Shown: positions 15,492 to 25,666, counted from the stretch's first letter. The stretch: 64,000 nt of DNA from Oleiphilus messinensis (GCF_002162375.1 NZ_CP021425.1:5382501-5446500); one strand, 5' to 3'. The notes: generated by a model from the sequence alone, not told the origin. Numbers and translations are program-made.

Positions 15492-17987
15492 TCAATCAAA
15501 CAGATTTTTGATCCAGCCTTTAATCTGACCAAAACCTGACTGACAATTCTGATATTCTACCGGTTGAGTTCCCACAATAAAAGGAAGCTCTCGAGCCCCC
15601 TCACACCCTGAATCCGTTACCTTTTCAGATTCTTCCATAATCCAGTAATGATCAACGCCTTCAGGCAGTACCGGATTGAAAGAACGCTGTGGCATTCCCC
15701 GCATTATTTCGGACCAAATCCGGAGTGCACCGGTTGCTCCGGTCAGCGCTGTACGTTGATTATCATCTCGTCCGACCCAGACAACGCCTAAATAATCCCC
15801 CGTCATTCCAGCAAACCAACTGTCCCTTGAATCATTGGTCGTCCCGGTTTTACCAGCCAGATTAAGTTTTGGGCTCAGACGTTGGTATGCAGACCGACCG
15901 GTTCCCTCCTGCATCACTTCCTGCATCATTCGATGCAGCAGATATACAGTCTGAGGCTTGAACTGAGCCTGCAGCTCATATTCATACCGGGAAAGCGGTC
16001 CACCGTCTGCATCAACGACTTCGCGAATCGCCCGAACCGGCACATTGAACCCGGATGCCGAAATGGTTTGATACATTGTGGCAACCTGATAAGGCGAGAG
16101 TGATAGCGCCCCGAGAAAGAGAGAGTAAAACGGATCAATCTCCTCTTTAACACCCAGCTTGGCGAAAGTTTCAACCACATTATTTACCCCCAGGGACATT
16201 CCCAGGTGCACCGTAGACAGGTTGAGCGAGTGCGCCATCGCCATATGCAACGGAACGATACCATGCTCCTGGCCGTCGTAGTTCTTCGGCTCCCAGACGT
16301 TCCCGTTGGGTAACGGCACAGTAATCTGTTTGTCTTCAAGTAGCGTACTCAATGTGTATTGATCTGAACGCTCCAGAGCCGCAAGGTAGACCGCAGGTTT
16401 CGCCAGAGACCCAATGGGTCGCTTTGCATCAATTGCGCGATTAAAGCCCGCAAAGCGAGCATCGCGTCCGCCAACCAGTGCGATTAACTCACCACTCTCC
16501 GCTCCGGTTATGACCACGGCACCTTCGAGCGACTTGTTATGTTTTTGTTTTTCCAGTTGATTCAATACACTAGCAAGACGGGTTTCACTCTGATGCTGTA
16601 CCTGTGGATTCATGGTCGTAAATATTTTCAGTCCTTCAGATTCCAAATCCTCCTGCTGGTATTCTTTTTGTAATTGCCGCTTAACCAAATCCAGAAATGC
16701 CGGGTATCGATTTTCGGTATAGACCGGTTTACTGGTCACACCCAGAGGTTTTGCTTTTGCTGCATCCGCTTGTGCTGCTGAAATAATCTGTTCTCGCATC
16801 ATGATATCCAGTACCAGGTTACGCCGGGCGAGCGCACGTTCCGGGTGCTTACGAGGGTTGTAGTAGGATGGACCTTTCACTAATGCAACCAGCAGCGATA
16901 TTTGATGTAACTCCAAATACTCTAAAGACTGGGCAAAATAAAACTGGCTTGCGCTGCCAAAACCATGAATTGCACGATTACCACTCTGACCGAGATAGAT
17001 TTCATTTAAATAAGCTTCGAGAATTTCTTCTTTGCTGTAATGGAAGTCGAGTAACACAGCCATGGCCGCTTCGGTGGCCTTGCGTGTCAGGGTTCGCTCA
17101 TGGGAGAGAAAAAAGTTTTTTACTAACTGTTGGGTCAGGGTACTCGCCCCCTGGACGACCCGCCCCGACTGAGTATTAACCCACAATGCTCGCAATATGG
17201 CTGTTGGGGCGATTCCGTGATGGGACCAAAACTTTTTATCCTCAACCGCCAACAATGTTTTGATCACAACATCCGGTACAGCATCCAATTGGAGCAGTAT
17301 GCGTTCCTCCTGTTGATTCGGATAAATGCCACCGATTTGTAACGGTTCCAGACGGATCAGGTCATCACCAGTCCCCGCCTGCAAATTACTGAGCACATCC
17401 CGCGTGATTTCAAACGACGCCTTCTGTGCGTGTTCTTGCCCATCGGGAAACGCAAAGCCCCGAGTATAGAGACGAAACATCCGCCCCTGTCGGAAATAGC
17501 TTCCGGGCTTATTCAGCCCTGATGATTCGCGATAGCCAAGTTGCTGTAACTCCCATTCAAGGAGTTCTGCATTCAGCGCGACGCCTGAGTATATTTCCAA
17601 TGGACGGGCATACACTTTGGCAGGAATTTGCCATTTGTTTCCTTCAAAGCGGTCCCTCAAAGTGGCATCCAGATAGATCACCCAACCACTGCCGACCAAA
17701 AAGAAAACCGCAAAAAGTTTGAGCATGATTGGCAGGAAACGGAATCTGGCTGTTTTGCCGGAGCCATCACTGTTCTTTTTTTTCGCAGACTGGTTTTTCG
17801 CAGGCTGGCTTTTCACTGGCTGGGTGCGTGCGCCACTGCTCGCCTTCGTTTTCCGGGCACTGGATTTACCGCTTGCACGGGTCTTTTTACTTTTGTCCGT
17901 TGACACACCTGCCGGTTTCTTCACGGCACGGTTGCCAGTTTGATCAGTCTTCGCCTTGCTTGTCACTGCTTTTCCTTTATTTGTCAT
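15492..17987 (-). CDS. mrcB: Bifunctional penicillin-binding protein 1B
   Basis: Polymerizes glycan strands and cross-links them at the inner membrane. A long lysine-rich cytoplasmic tail (about residues 1-85) precedes one transmembrane helix (about 88-107) and a UvrB-like UB2H region. The GT51 domain shows EDKKFWSHHG and QGASTLTQQLVKN, and the transpeptidase domain shows SLAK (SxxK, nucleophile serine), SLN (SxN) and KTGTT. Length 831 aa fits PBP1b. It is the first gene of a two-gene unit with the TPR lipoprotein. Confidence 0.95.
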   Translation of the reverse strand: MTNKGKAVTSKAKTDQTGNRAVKKPAGVSTDKSKKTRASGKSSARKTKASSGARTQPVKSQPAKNQSAKKKNSDGSGKTARFRFLPIMLKLFAVFFLVGSGWVIYLDATLRDRFEGNKWQIPAKVYARPLEIYSGVALNAELLEWELQQLGYRESSGLNKPGSYFRQGRMFRLYTRGFAFPDGQEHAQKASFEITRDVLSNLQAGTGDDLIRLEPLQIGGIYPNQQEERILLQLDAVPDVVIKTLLAVEDKKFWSHHGIAPTAILRALWVNTQSGRVVQGASTLTQQLVKNFFLSHERTLTRKATEAAMAVLLDFHYSKEEILEAYLNEIYLGQSGNRAIHGFGSASQFYFAQSLEYLELHQISLLVALVKGPSYYNPRKHPERALARRNLVLDIMMREQIISAAQADAAKAKPLGVTSKPVYTENRYPAFLDLVKRQLQKEYQQEDLESEGLKIFTTMNPQVQHQSETRLASVLNQLEKQKHNKSLEGAVVITGAESGELIALVGGRDARFAGFNRAIDAKRPIGSLAKPAVYLAALERSDQYTLSTLLEDKQITVPLPNGNVWEPKNYDGQEHGIVPLHMAMAHSLNLSTVHLGMSLGVNNVVETFAKLGVKEEIDPFYSLFLGALSLSPYQVATMYQTISASGFNVPVRAIREVVDADGGPLSRYEYELQAQFKPQTVYLLHRMMQEVMQEGTGRSAYQRLSPKLNLAGKTGTTNDSRDSWFAGMTGDYLGVVWVGRDDNQRTALTGATGALRIWSEIMRGMPQRSFNPVLPEGVDHYWIMEESEKVTDSGCEGARELPFIVGTQPVEYQNCQSGFGQIKGWIKNLFD

Positions 17988-18110
17988 AATACCTCTGAAA
18001 GCTCATCCTGAGTCTTTACTTTACACAAGGGCGGACTTTCCGCGCTTAATTTCGCTATTCCCGTTTTTTACCGTTATGATGTCCTCATTGACAACAAAAA
18101 GGAGATTCTT

Positions 18111-19676
18111 GTGAGCACAGACCTGATAAAGGCTCTGCAAAACCCCGAGCTGTATGATCACCCCGTTGCAGAATTCAAGGTAATGGAAACCCATATTTCC
18201 TGGGTTATTTTAACCGGACCTTATGCCTATAAAATAAAAAAACCGGTCAATTTCGGCTTTTTAGATTTTTCTACCCTTGCTCAACGCGAGCATTTCTGCA
18301 AAGAAGAGCTTCGCCTGAATCGGCGTCTTGCGGAATCGCTCTATCTGGATGTCATTCCGATTACCGGTACACCCGATACCCCGGCGTTTAATGCTGGCGG
18401 TGAACCATTCGAGTACGCCATAAAGATGGAACAATTTGCGCAGGAAGGGTTACTTGATCGCCTTCAGGAAAACAGCGCACTGAAAGCAGAGCACATCGAT
18501 CAGCTGAGCGACATCATCGCGGAATTTCATCAAAAAATCGAGCCCGTTGCAAACACCACTCAACTCGGTACACCTGAAGCCATATTCGCTCCGGTAGCAC
18601 AAAACTTTGAGCAAATCCGCCCGCTATTGAATGATGACAAACAACTCAAACAACTTGAACAATTGGAAGGCTGGGCCAATTCGGCGTATGCACGCCTGAA
18701 AGACGAGTTTCAACGTCGCAAGGACGAGGGCCATATAAAAGAATGTCATGGTGACATTCACCTGGGCAATGTTACTTTGCAAGACAATCAGGTTATCTTA
18801 TTCGATTGTATTGAATTCAACGACGATTTCCGTTGTATCGATACCCTCTCTGACCTCGCATTTCTGCTCATGGATCTCGAAAACCGAGGCTTGGATCACT
18901 TTTCCAGACGCTTGTTCAACCGGTACCTGGAAAAGACCGGTGATTATCAGGCCTTACCATTGGTCTATTTTTATAAAGCCTATCGCGCCATGGTTCGCGC
19001 CAAGATTGCGCTGTTTACGATGGGGAACCCGTCCCTTGATGACACAGCCAGAGCAGAGCTATTGGACACATACCAACGTTACGCCGATCTGGCCGAGCGC
19101 TATTCTTTCGTCCCGAACCGCTATCTACTGCTAACACACGGGTTATCGGGGTCAGGTAAATCGACGGTTGCAAAAGCACTGGTAGAAAACCTGGGCGTGA
19201 TTCAGCTGCGTTCTGACGTAGAGCGGAAACGATTGTGCGCGCTTGCTGTCAACAGTGATGCAACCGCAGCGGTTGGAGAAGGAATTTACACCCAGGAAAT
19301 CACTCAAAAAACCTATGAGCGCCTAGCAACGCTATCTGAATTAGCGTTACATTCCGGCTTTGCAGTGTTAATTGACGCCACCAATCTGAAGCGCTGGCAA
19401 CGCACACTCTGCTCTGAAATTGCGGAAAAAGAAGGCGTCGCCTGCATCCTGATTGACTGCGATGCTGATCCTGAAACCATCAAGACCTGGATAACCCAGC
19501 GCGCTGAAACAGGGCAGGATGCATCCGATGCAACGTTAGAGGTGCTGGAAGCACAACAGCAAAGTCAAGAGCCACTGGACGAGGAAGAACTGGAGCATAC
19601 TCTGAGGGTCAGAACGGATGAAGAGGGTCAGGTCGAGGCATTGATTCACTCATTACGTAAAAAGTTATCGCTCTGA
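18111..19676 (+). CDS. APH-like phosphotransferase fused to a P-loop kinase
   Basis: Two-domain cytoplasmic protein. Residues about 1-330 have an aminoglycoside-phosphotransferase-like kinase fold with catalytic loop HGDIHLGN and metal-binding FDCIEFND. Residues about 340-515 form an AAA_33-type P-loop domain with Walker A THGLSGSGKST and a Walker B-like VLIDATN. The family is widespread in proteobacteria but its substrate is unknown; resistance should not be inferred. GTG start with AAGGAGA upstream. A 7-bp perfect hairpin (19675-19693) overlaps its stop and that of the convergent neighbour. Confidence 0.8.
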   Translation: MSTDLIKALQNPELYDHPVAEFKVMETHISWVILTGPYAYKIKKPVNFGFLDFSTLAQREHFCKEELRLNRRLAESLYLDVIPITGTPDTPAFNAGGEPFEYAIKMEQFAQEGLLDRLQENSALKAEHIDQLSDIIAEFHQKIEPVANTTQLGTPEAIFAPVAQNFEQIRPLLNDDKQLKQLEQLEGWANSAYARLKDEFQRRKDEGHIKECHGDIHLGNVTLQDNQVILFDCIEFNDDFRCIDTLSDLAFLLMDLENRGLDHFSRRLFNRYLEKTGDYQALPLVYFYKAYRAMVRAKIALFTMGNPSLDDTARAELLDTYQRYADLAERYSFVPNRYLLLTHGLSGSGKSTVAKALVENLGVIQLRSDVERKRLCALAVNSDATAAVGEGIYTQEITQKTYERLATLSELALHSGFAVLIDATNLKRWQRTLCSEIAEKEGVACILIDCDADPETIKTWITQRAETGQDASDATLEVLEAQQQSQEPLDEEELEHTLRVRTDEEGQVEALIHSLRKKLSL

Positions 19677-19691
19677 ACGGCATCAAGCCGT

Positions 19692-20060
19692 TCACCGTTC
19701 CAGAAAGTTCAATACTTTGTCTTCGGTGATCGGCTTGGGAATAAATACCAACCCCTGTGTTTCGGCTTTCGCACGAACTCGCTCTTGAAAATTCGCAGTG
19801 ATCAGCGCAATTTTTACACCCGGTGAATTTAATTTCAGCTCCGGCGCAACGGTAAGACCATCCAGGCCGGGCATATTCATATCCAGCGTAATAAAATCAA
19901 TATGATTTGTCTCGCTTAACCGCTTTGCCTCCTCACCATTGGCGGCTTCCAGAATATTCCAATGACTGAATTCACATTCAACAATCGCCCGTAACATCAT
20001 TCTGGAGATTCGGCTGTCGTCTACAATAAGTATGGTTTTAGGTTCCGATTTGTCCGCCAC
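19692..20060 (-). CDS. Single-domain response regulator
   Basis: A CheY-like receiver of about 122 aa with the acidic pair in LIVDDSR, the phosphoryl aspartate in DFITLDMNMPG and the conserved lysine in FIPKPI; no output domain is present. I chose the GTG at 20060, which has AGGAGA 6 nt upstream, over a start at 20126 with no site. No histidine kinase is adjacent. It is divergent from the pentapeptide gene. Confidence 0.82.
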   Translation of the reverse strand: MADKSEPKTILIVDDSRISRMMLRAIVECEFSHWNILEAANGEEAKRLSETNHIDFITLDMNMPGLDGLTVAPELKLNSPGVKIALITANFQERVRAKAETQGLVFIPKPITEDKVLNFLER

Positions 20061-20189
20061 GGGTTTCTCCTGATAGTCGTATTTTTTCCAGTATAGCCGC
20101 TTATTTCGACGAAAGTCCGGGATCATCTATACTGATAACAACAGCATGCAAGAATAACCTGTACGTGGGATTAATTACGGGAGCGTTTT

Positions 20190-20537
20190 ATGCCGGATCA
20201 AATAAAAATTATAGATGACCCCCTTTACCAACTACTCCGAGCGGAACGAATCGCTGATTTCAACACGCAAAAACAAAACACGGCTATCTTACCGGACTTA
20301 TCTTTTTGCGACTTTCGCGGTCTGGATCTCAGAGGCATGCATGCAGAAGGCTTGAATTTCAGTAACGCTTACTTCCGCGGAGCCGATCTGCGGGGTATCG
20401 ACTTCCGCCAATGCACCCTCGAAGGGGCCAGTATCGCGGGCACCAAAATATCAGGCTGCTACTTCCCTGAAGCACTGAGTGCAGACGAAATCGTGATGTC
20501 TTTAAACCATGGTACACGCATGCGGTATAAGGGTTAA
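20190..20537 (+). CDS. Pentapeptide-repeat protein
   Basis: A 115-aa protein with about eight pentapeptide units in the A(D/N)LxX pattern (CDFRGLDLRGMHAEGLNFSN and following), predicted to form a short right-handed quadrilateral helix (about residues 38-93). It is too short to resemble the gyrase-protecting Qnr family. The function is unknown. It is the first of three same-strand genes. Confidence 0.75.
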   Translation: MPDQIKIIDDPLYQLLRAERIADFNTQKQNTAILPDLSFCDFRGLDLRGMHAEGLNFSNAYFRGADLRGIDFRQCTLEGASIAGTKISGCYFPEALSADEIVMSLNHGTRMRYKG

Positions 20538-20577
20538 AAAATTCGGATTACACGATTAAAATACAGGTAAACGACTG

Positions 20578-21366
20578 ATGTACTTACCAGGTACACATCC
20601 AGAACTGGTGGACTTGCTCATCGAACAGTTCAATACAACCATAGAGCTGCTGGTGAAACACCTTCCACCAAACCACAGCAGCGTCGATCTGCTGCCCACC
20701 ACGGCCTATCACAACATCGTGGGGGCCGGCCAAGTCGGCGTTGTTATGAAAGGCTTCTTGCAGGCTTGCTGGGGCGAAAAAACCGTATTTATCCTGCAGC
20801 CGGGTGATTTAATATTGCAATCCCGAAGTCAGTCCGGTATTTGTTTACTGGCAGAAGACCCGGTAACCGTTCATATTTGGGAAAATAGAGCGTTTTACGA
20901 GCATATCGCAACCCACCCAGAAGCGCTAAACCTCTGGCAAAAAGCGATTTTATTACAAAATAGTGTTTTCGCCCATGCCTACGCAGCGGCAACCAAAAAA
21001 GGTCTGCGCCCTACTGCCGGCTTTACCCGCTATATTGAAGGCGATATTATCCTGCATCAGGGCGATCTCGCGGACAATGTATATACAATGCTGAAAGGCT
21101 CTGCGAAGGTACTGGTCAATAAAACTGAAGTCGGTGAGATTCATGAGGGTGAAATCTTTGGCGCTATTGCATGCTTAACTGCGGGAAGGCGCTCTGCAAC
21201 AGTCATGGCAACCAGTAGTTGCACGGTGATGGCGGTTCCAAAAGAAGAATTTGTCGAGCTACTCCACGCCCAACCTGAAACGTGCCTGAAACTTATCGAG
21301 ACAATGGCCAATCAAATTATTTCCATGAATGCCCGGCTGAGCAATTCTGAACAGGACTTCTACTAG
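20578..21366 (+). CDS. Cyclic-nucleotide-binding-domain protein without HTH
   Basis: 262 aa. The C-terminal half (about 145-255) is a cNMP-binding beta-roll: FTRYIEGDIILHQGDLADNVY, a GEIFGAIACLTAGRRSATV stretch in the position of the phosphate-binding cassette, and a C-terminal helix. The N-terminal half looks like a second, degenerate roll (for example VFILQPGDLILQ). No DNA-binding helix-turn-helix is present, so it is not a CRP-type regulator. It is followed by the DsbA-like gene after 3 nt. Confidence 0.7.
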   Translation: MYLPGTHPELVDLLIEQFNTTIELLVKHLPPNHSSVDLLPTTAYHNIVGAGQVGVVMKGFLQACWGEKTVFILQPGDLILQSRSQSGICLLAEDPVTVHIWENRAFYEHIATHPEALNLWQKAILLQNSVFAHAYAAATKKGLRPTAGFTRYIEGDIILHQGDLADNVYTMLKGSAKVLVNKTEVGEIHEGEIFGAIACLTAGRRSATVMATSSCTVMAVPKEEFVELLHAQPETCLKLIETMANQIISMNARLSNSEQDFY

Positions 21367-21369
21367 CCC

Positions 21370-22431
21370 ATGACCAAGAACACTTCAGATACTTTAAGAC
21401 AGCGATTACTCATCGCTTTTGGCGCCTTTGCTGTAGGCATGCTCGTAGCAACAACGCTGACATACCAACAATCAGAAAATTCAGGAACTACAGATTCACC
21501 AGCGGTACTACTCAACTACAAAGGCAAAGATTACCGCCTTGATGAACTGCCTGTATCCATTGCGCTGGCCTATTCAGACCTTGAGCATGAGACATATGAA
21601 AACAAGCAATTACTACTGATTGATGCTGGCCTGCAACTCCATGTCGCCCAGTTTGCGCGAGACAAGCAACTCTCTTTCGATGAGGCCCGGCAACAGCTCT
21701 TTTCAATTTCACCCATCACCGAACAGGCAATTGAACAGTTCTGGAAAGACAATCAGGAACAGATTGGTCAGCCTTTTTTTGCTGTGAAAGAGAATATAAG
21801 GCAATACCTGACACAAAAACAGGAACAAGAGAAGAAGAACCAAATCTATTCGGCGCTGACACAATTCGGAGATTTAACGGTATTGCTGCCCAAGCCCGTG
21901 CGCCAGAAAGTTGATATTGATACAGAAGATTACCCGACCAAGGGCCCCGAAAAAGCGCCACTACACATCGTCGAATTTGCAGATTATCAATGTCCGCATT
22001 GTAAAACAGCTTTTAACACACTGAATCAGCTTATCGAGCAATACCCTGAAGCGATCAAGCTAACCTTTATCGACTTTCCCATCAACAGTTCCGGGGTATC
22101 CAAAAAAGTTGCGGAAGCGGCATATTGTGCTGGTGAGCAGGGGCAATTCTGGCCCTATCATGCGCTCGCATTTCAGCAACAATCCGATCTGGATAAAGAC
22201 TGGCCACTTGAAACCGCTACGAACCTTAAACTCAATCTGGACAAGTTCAGATCTTGTCTCACATCGCTTCCCGCACGAGAACATGTGCAACGGGGACAAA
22301 AAGCAGGATGGGATCTGAATGTCAGGGGTACACCAACCCTGTTCATCAATGGCCGAAAATTCGATGGTCATGACCTGAAAGCAGAATTAACAGAATACAT
22401 TGCCGGAAAAGCGGCTGACTCGAATCATTAA
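21370..22431 (+). CDS. Membrane-anchored DsbA-like thiol oxidoreductase
   Basis: 353 aa with one N-terminal transmembrane helix (about 12-31). A helical region follows (about 50-180, somewhat like the SurA/PpiC chaperone part of other secreted folding factors), then a DsbA/thioredoxin_4 domain (about 190-350). The active site is CPHC in ADYQCPHCKTAF, and the cis-proline loop is GTPTLFING. The gene starts 3 nt after the cyclic-nucleotide gene, so the two are co-transcribed. Confidence 0.8.
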   Translation: MTKNTSDTLRQRLLIAFGAFAVGMLVATTLTYQQSENSGTTDSPAVLLNYKGKDYRLDELPVSIALAYSDLEHETYENKQLLLIDAGLQLHVAQFARDKQLSFDEARQQLFSISPITEQAIEQFWKDNQEQIGQPFFAVKENIRQYLTQKQEQEKKNQIYSALTQFGDLTVLLPKPVRQKVDIDTEDYPTKGPEKAPLHIVEFADYQCPHCKTAFNTLNQLIEQYPEAIKLTFIDFPINSSGVSKKVAEAAYCAGEQGQFWPYHALAFQQQSDLDKDWPLETATNLKLNLDKFRSCLTSLPAREHVQRGQKAGWDLNVRGTPTLFINGRKFDGHDLKAELTEYIAGKAADSNH

Positions 22432-22510
22432 TTGGTTCTACAACCGGCGGATTACACCTTAAGTGAGATAAAAACGGTGATTGAATGATCGTTATTTATT
22501 TCTGTTTGCA

Positions 22511-22564
22511 CTAGTAATATACTAGCGCGCCTGTTCAGGCTCACCCACGATAGATAAGGGTGAG
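22511..22564 (+). promoter_or_regulatory. Two palindromes in the leader of the panP-like gene
   Basis: CTAGTA-ATA-TACTAG (22511-22525) is a perfect 6-bp palindrome. CTCACCC (22540-22546) pairs with GGGTGAG (22558-22564) around an 11-nt loop. They lie 36-89 bp before the start codon. The first resembles an operator, the second a leader hairpin. Confidence 0.4.
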
Positions 22565-22599
22565 TTGCAATTCAATCCAGATGACCTTTTCGATTCGCC

Positions 22600-24258
22600 A
22601 TGGCCAGCAGAAAAAAAACGGCAAATGCCAATCTCGAAAGCATGTACAGGGTGTTTACCGCACCCGAGGCCCCGCAATCGACCTTAAGCCAGATTGAAGA
22701 CTATATTTCGAAAAATCTCGCAGGGTTCTTACAAGAGCACATTGTAGCGGTTGAGCGGGATCTTTCTGAAGTTGAAAAGGACTTTGCGGATTCCGGTATA
22801 CCAGATAAACCCATGTTCGTTTCTGAACAGGCTCAGTTCCTGCTCGATAAACTGGTCTCCAACTCAGTCCATACTGCCGCACCAAGCTTCATTGGCCACA
22901 TGACATCGGCCTTGCCCTATTTCATGCTGCCGCTGTCAAAAATCATGATTGCGCTGAATCAGAACCTGGTGAAAACCGAGACGTCCAAGGCTTTTACACC
23001 ATTGGAGCGTCAGGTTTTAGGGATGTTACACCGCCTGATTTATCAACATGATGACGCCTATTATGCGCAATGGATGCACGATCCTCTGCACGCACTAGGC
23101 AGTATGTGCTCCGGTGGAACGGTTGCAAATTTAACGGCACTTTGGGTGGCACGAAATCTGGCCTTTCCCGAAGAAGGTGGCTTTAAAGGTATTCGCCGGG
23201 AAGGATTGACCCGCGCGTTGTTATACTACGGTTATACCGGTGCAGCTGTTCTGGTTTCAGAACGGGGGCATTACTCACTGAAGAAAGCGGCCGACATTCT
23301 TGGCATTGGACATGATTACATCATCCCGATCCCGACCAATGACCAAAATAAAATGGACATTGATGCACTGCGCAACGAATGCATCCGTCTCAAAAAAGAT
23401 TCGATCCGAATCCTCTCTATCATTGGAATCGCGGGAACAACCGAGACAGGCAATGTCGATCCGCTGGAAGATATTGCCGACGTAGCCAAAGAGTTCAATG
23501 CCCACTTCCATGTCGATGCCGCTTGGGGTGGACCGACGCTCTTTTCACGAAAGTTTTCCCATTTACTAAAAGGCATTGAGAAAGCGGATTCCGTCACCAT
23601 TGATGCCCACAAACAATTATATGTGCCCATGGGCAGTGGTCTGGTACTTTATAAAAACCCAACCAGTGTCAACGCAATCGAACATCATGCCCAATACATT
23701 ATTCGTAAGGGCTCACGGGATCTGGGCAGCACAACACTGGAAGGCTCTCGACCCGGAATGGCACTCTTGATCCATTCCGGCCTAAAGGTTATTGGTAAAG
23801 ATGGCTATGAGCTTCTGATCAATCAGGGCATCGAAAAAGCCAATCTGTTCGCAAACTTGATCGAACAGCACCCTGACTTTGAATTAGTGACCCCGCCTGA
23901 ACTTAACATTCTGACCTACCGCTATTGTCCCGCAGAAGCCCAGGCAGCATTAAAGGTCGCCAGTCAGGAACAAACAAATAAAATCAATCAAATCCTGAGC
24001 CGGGTGACCAAAAGTATACAAAAAACACAGCGGGAGCGGGGTAAGGCTTTTGTGTCCCGAACTCGCCTGAATCCGGCAGTGTATGGACGATCGCCCTGTG
24101 TTGTCTTCAGGGTCGTACTGGCCAACCCGCTAACCACGCCTGACATCCTGACCAGCATTCTCGAGGAGCAACGGGAACTGTCCGCAGAACCGGGCATCGC
24201 TACTGAACTTCAACACCTGCAAACACTCGTATCTGAAGTACGCCAGGCAACCACCTAG
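22600..24258 (+). CDS. panP: PLP-dependent decarboxylase, PanP-type aspartate 1-decarboxylase
   Basis: Group II PLP decarboxylase, 552 aa. The PLP lysine is in VTIDAHKQLYVPMGSG, the aspartate that pairs with the cofactor in HVDAAWGGPTLF, and the substrate-side motif is SGGTVANLTALW. The N-terminal SIP-type region (FIGHMTSALPYFMLPLSK) and overall length match the PanP/TIGR03799 group proposed to make beta-alanine for coenzyme A where panD is missing. Glutamate decarboxylase is the main alternative. No convincing ribosome site precedes the ATG. Confidence 0.82.
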   Translation: MASRKKTANANLESMYRVFTAPEAPQSTLSQIEDYISKNLAGFLQEHIVAVERDLSEVEKDFADSGIPDKPMFVSEQAQFLLDKLVSNSVHTAAPSFIGHMTSALPYFMLPLSKIMIALNQNLVKTETSKAFTPLERQVLGMLHRLIYQHDDAYYAQWMHDPLHALGSMCSGGTVANLTALWVARNLAFPEEGGFKGIRREGLTRALLYYGYTGAAVLVSERGHYSLKKAADILGIGHDYIIPIPTNDQNKMDIDALRNECIRLKKDSIRILSIIGIAGTTETGNVDPLEDIADVAKEFNAHFHVDAAWGGPTLFSRKFSHLLKGIEKADSVTIDAHKQLYVPMGSGLVLYKNPTSVNAIEHHAQYIIRKGSRDLGSTTLEGSRPGMALLIHSGLKVIGKDGYELLINQGIEKANLFANLIEQHPDFELVTPPELNILTYRYCPAEAQAALKVASQEQTNKINQILSRVTKSIQKTQRERGKAFVSRTRLNPAVYGRSPCVVFRVVLANPLTTPDILTSILEEQRELSAEPGIATELQHLQTLVSEVRQATT

Positions 24259-24350
24259 TGTTGTAGGGTTCACCAGACTACAAATTCTTGCACACGGCAT
24301 AACCCAGCAGTTGGTAATTTTCGGTATCGGTGTTATGTTAGCTCTTTCAC

Positions 24351-24389
24351 GCACAGGATAGTCAGGAATTACACTTGGCCATCCTGTGC
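24351..24389 (+). repeat. 9-bp inverted repeat upstream of the aminotransferase gene
   Basis: GCACAGGAT (24351-24359) and its exact reverse complement ATCCTGTGC (24381-24389) flank a 21-nt loop. The second arm ends 34 bp before the start codon. There is no T-run. Confidence 0.4.
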
Positions 24390-24423
24390 CATCTAGAATA
24401 ATTAAGAAAGAGAATCTAATAGG

Positions 24424-25551
24424 ATGCCGTTTCAATCTTTCACCCCACCTAGACGTATTTTAATGGGACCCGGTCCAACGGATATCTCACCCAGAGTCCT
24501 GGCAGCCCTCTCACGCCCAACCATTGGCCATTTGGATCCGCTGTTTATCCAGATGATGGATGAGCTCAAATCATTGCTGAAGTATGCATTTCAAACCGAA
24601 AATGACTACACCATGGCAATCTCGGCGCCAGGCTCAGCAGGTATGGAAGCTTGTTTTGTAAACTTGGTCGAGCCGGGCGACAAAGTGATCGTTTGTCGCA
24701 ATGGTGTCTTCGGTGAACGCATGCGTGAGAACGTACTGCGCAGTAACGGCGAGCTAATTACCGTGGATGACCCCTGGGGGCGAGCCGTTACGCCGGAAAA
24801 ACTTGAAGCGGCCCTGAAAGAGCACCCTGATACCAAAATTGTCGCCTTTGTTCATGCTGAAACATCTACTGGAGCCATGTCCGATGCAGAGTCGCTTTGC
24901 CGCATTGCCAAACAATATGGCTGTCTGACAATCGTGGACACGGTAACTTCCCTCGGCGGGATTCCGGTCAAAGTGGATGAATGGCAGATGGACGCGGTCT
25001 ATTCCGGTAGCCAAAAATGCCTGGCCTCGGTTCCGGGGCTATCGCCAGTTACCTTCAGCGCAGCCGCCATCGAAAAAATAAAACAACGGGGCACCCCGGT
25101 ACAAAGCTGGTTCCTTGATCAGAGCCTGGTAATGAGTTACTGGGCTGGAAATGGAAAACGAGCATACCACCATACCGCTCCGGTCAACTCTCTCTATGCT
25201 CTGCATGAAGCATTGGTATTACTCCATGATGAGGGACTCGAAAATGCGTGGCAACGGCACCGTAAACAGCATGATCACCTCGCACAGGGCCTAAGGGCAC
25301 TGGAATTAGATTTTATTGTTCCGGAAGCCGAGCGCTTACCTCAGTTGAATACGATCCACATCCCGGATGGGGTAGATGACTTGACTGTACGTTCATTCCT
25401 CTTGAACGAGTACAATCTCGAAATCGGTGCAGGATTGGGTGACTTCGCCGGTCGGGCGTGGAGAATCGGGCTGCTCGGCTACGGCGCACGAAACGAGAAT
25501 GTATCTTTATGCCTTAAGGCTCTCGAAGAAGCATTACAGCAACTCGGGTAA
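24424..25551 (+). CDS. Class V aminotransferase, alanine-glyoxylate type
   Basis: A 375-aa PLP enzyme of the AGXT/serine-pyruvate family. It shows the [14 protein letters not shown] opening, the cofactor aspartate in [10 protein letters not shown] and the Schiff-base lysine in [14 protein letters not shown]-terminal IGLLGYGA loop is also typical. The likely reaction is alanine plus glyoxylate to pyruvate plus glycine; serine or other donors are possible. The spacing from the decarboxylase (165 bp with a hairpin) suggests an independent unit. Confidence 0.88.
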   Translation: MPFQSFTPPRRILMGPGPTDISPRVLAALSRPTIGHLDPLFIQMMDELKSLLKYAFQTENDYTMAISAPGSAGMEACFVNLVEPGDKVIVCRNGVFGERMRENVLRSNGELITVDDPWGRAVTPEKLEAALKEHPDTKIVAFVHAETSTGAMSDAESLCRIAKQYGCLTIVDTVTSLGGIPVKVDEWQMDAVYSGSQKCLASVPGLSPVTFSAAAIEKIKQRGTPVQSWFLDQSLVMSYWAGNGKRAYHHTAPVNSLYALHEALVLLHDEGLENAWQRHRKQHDHLAQGLRALELDFIVPEAERLPQLNTIHIPDGVDDLTVRSFLLNEYNLEIGAGLGDFAGRAWRIGLLGYGARNENVSLCLKALEEALQQLG

Positions 25552-25666
25552 TCAACTGATTACGCTTTTGCTTCAAACTCAGCCTGGGGACGAGAATCTC
25601 CAGGCGGGTTGATGACCGCGTCCAAATCAACAATCTGAATGCAGCCTCGTGTTGAGGTTCAGAACT

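Noticed and set aside
17719-17989. Overlapping plus-strand frames opposite the mrcB 5' end
   Set aside because: They are the complement of the lysine-rich cytoplasmic tail of PBP1b, giving phenylalanine-rich nonsense.
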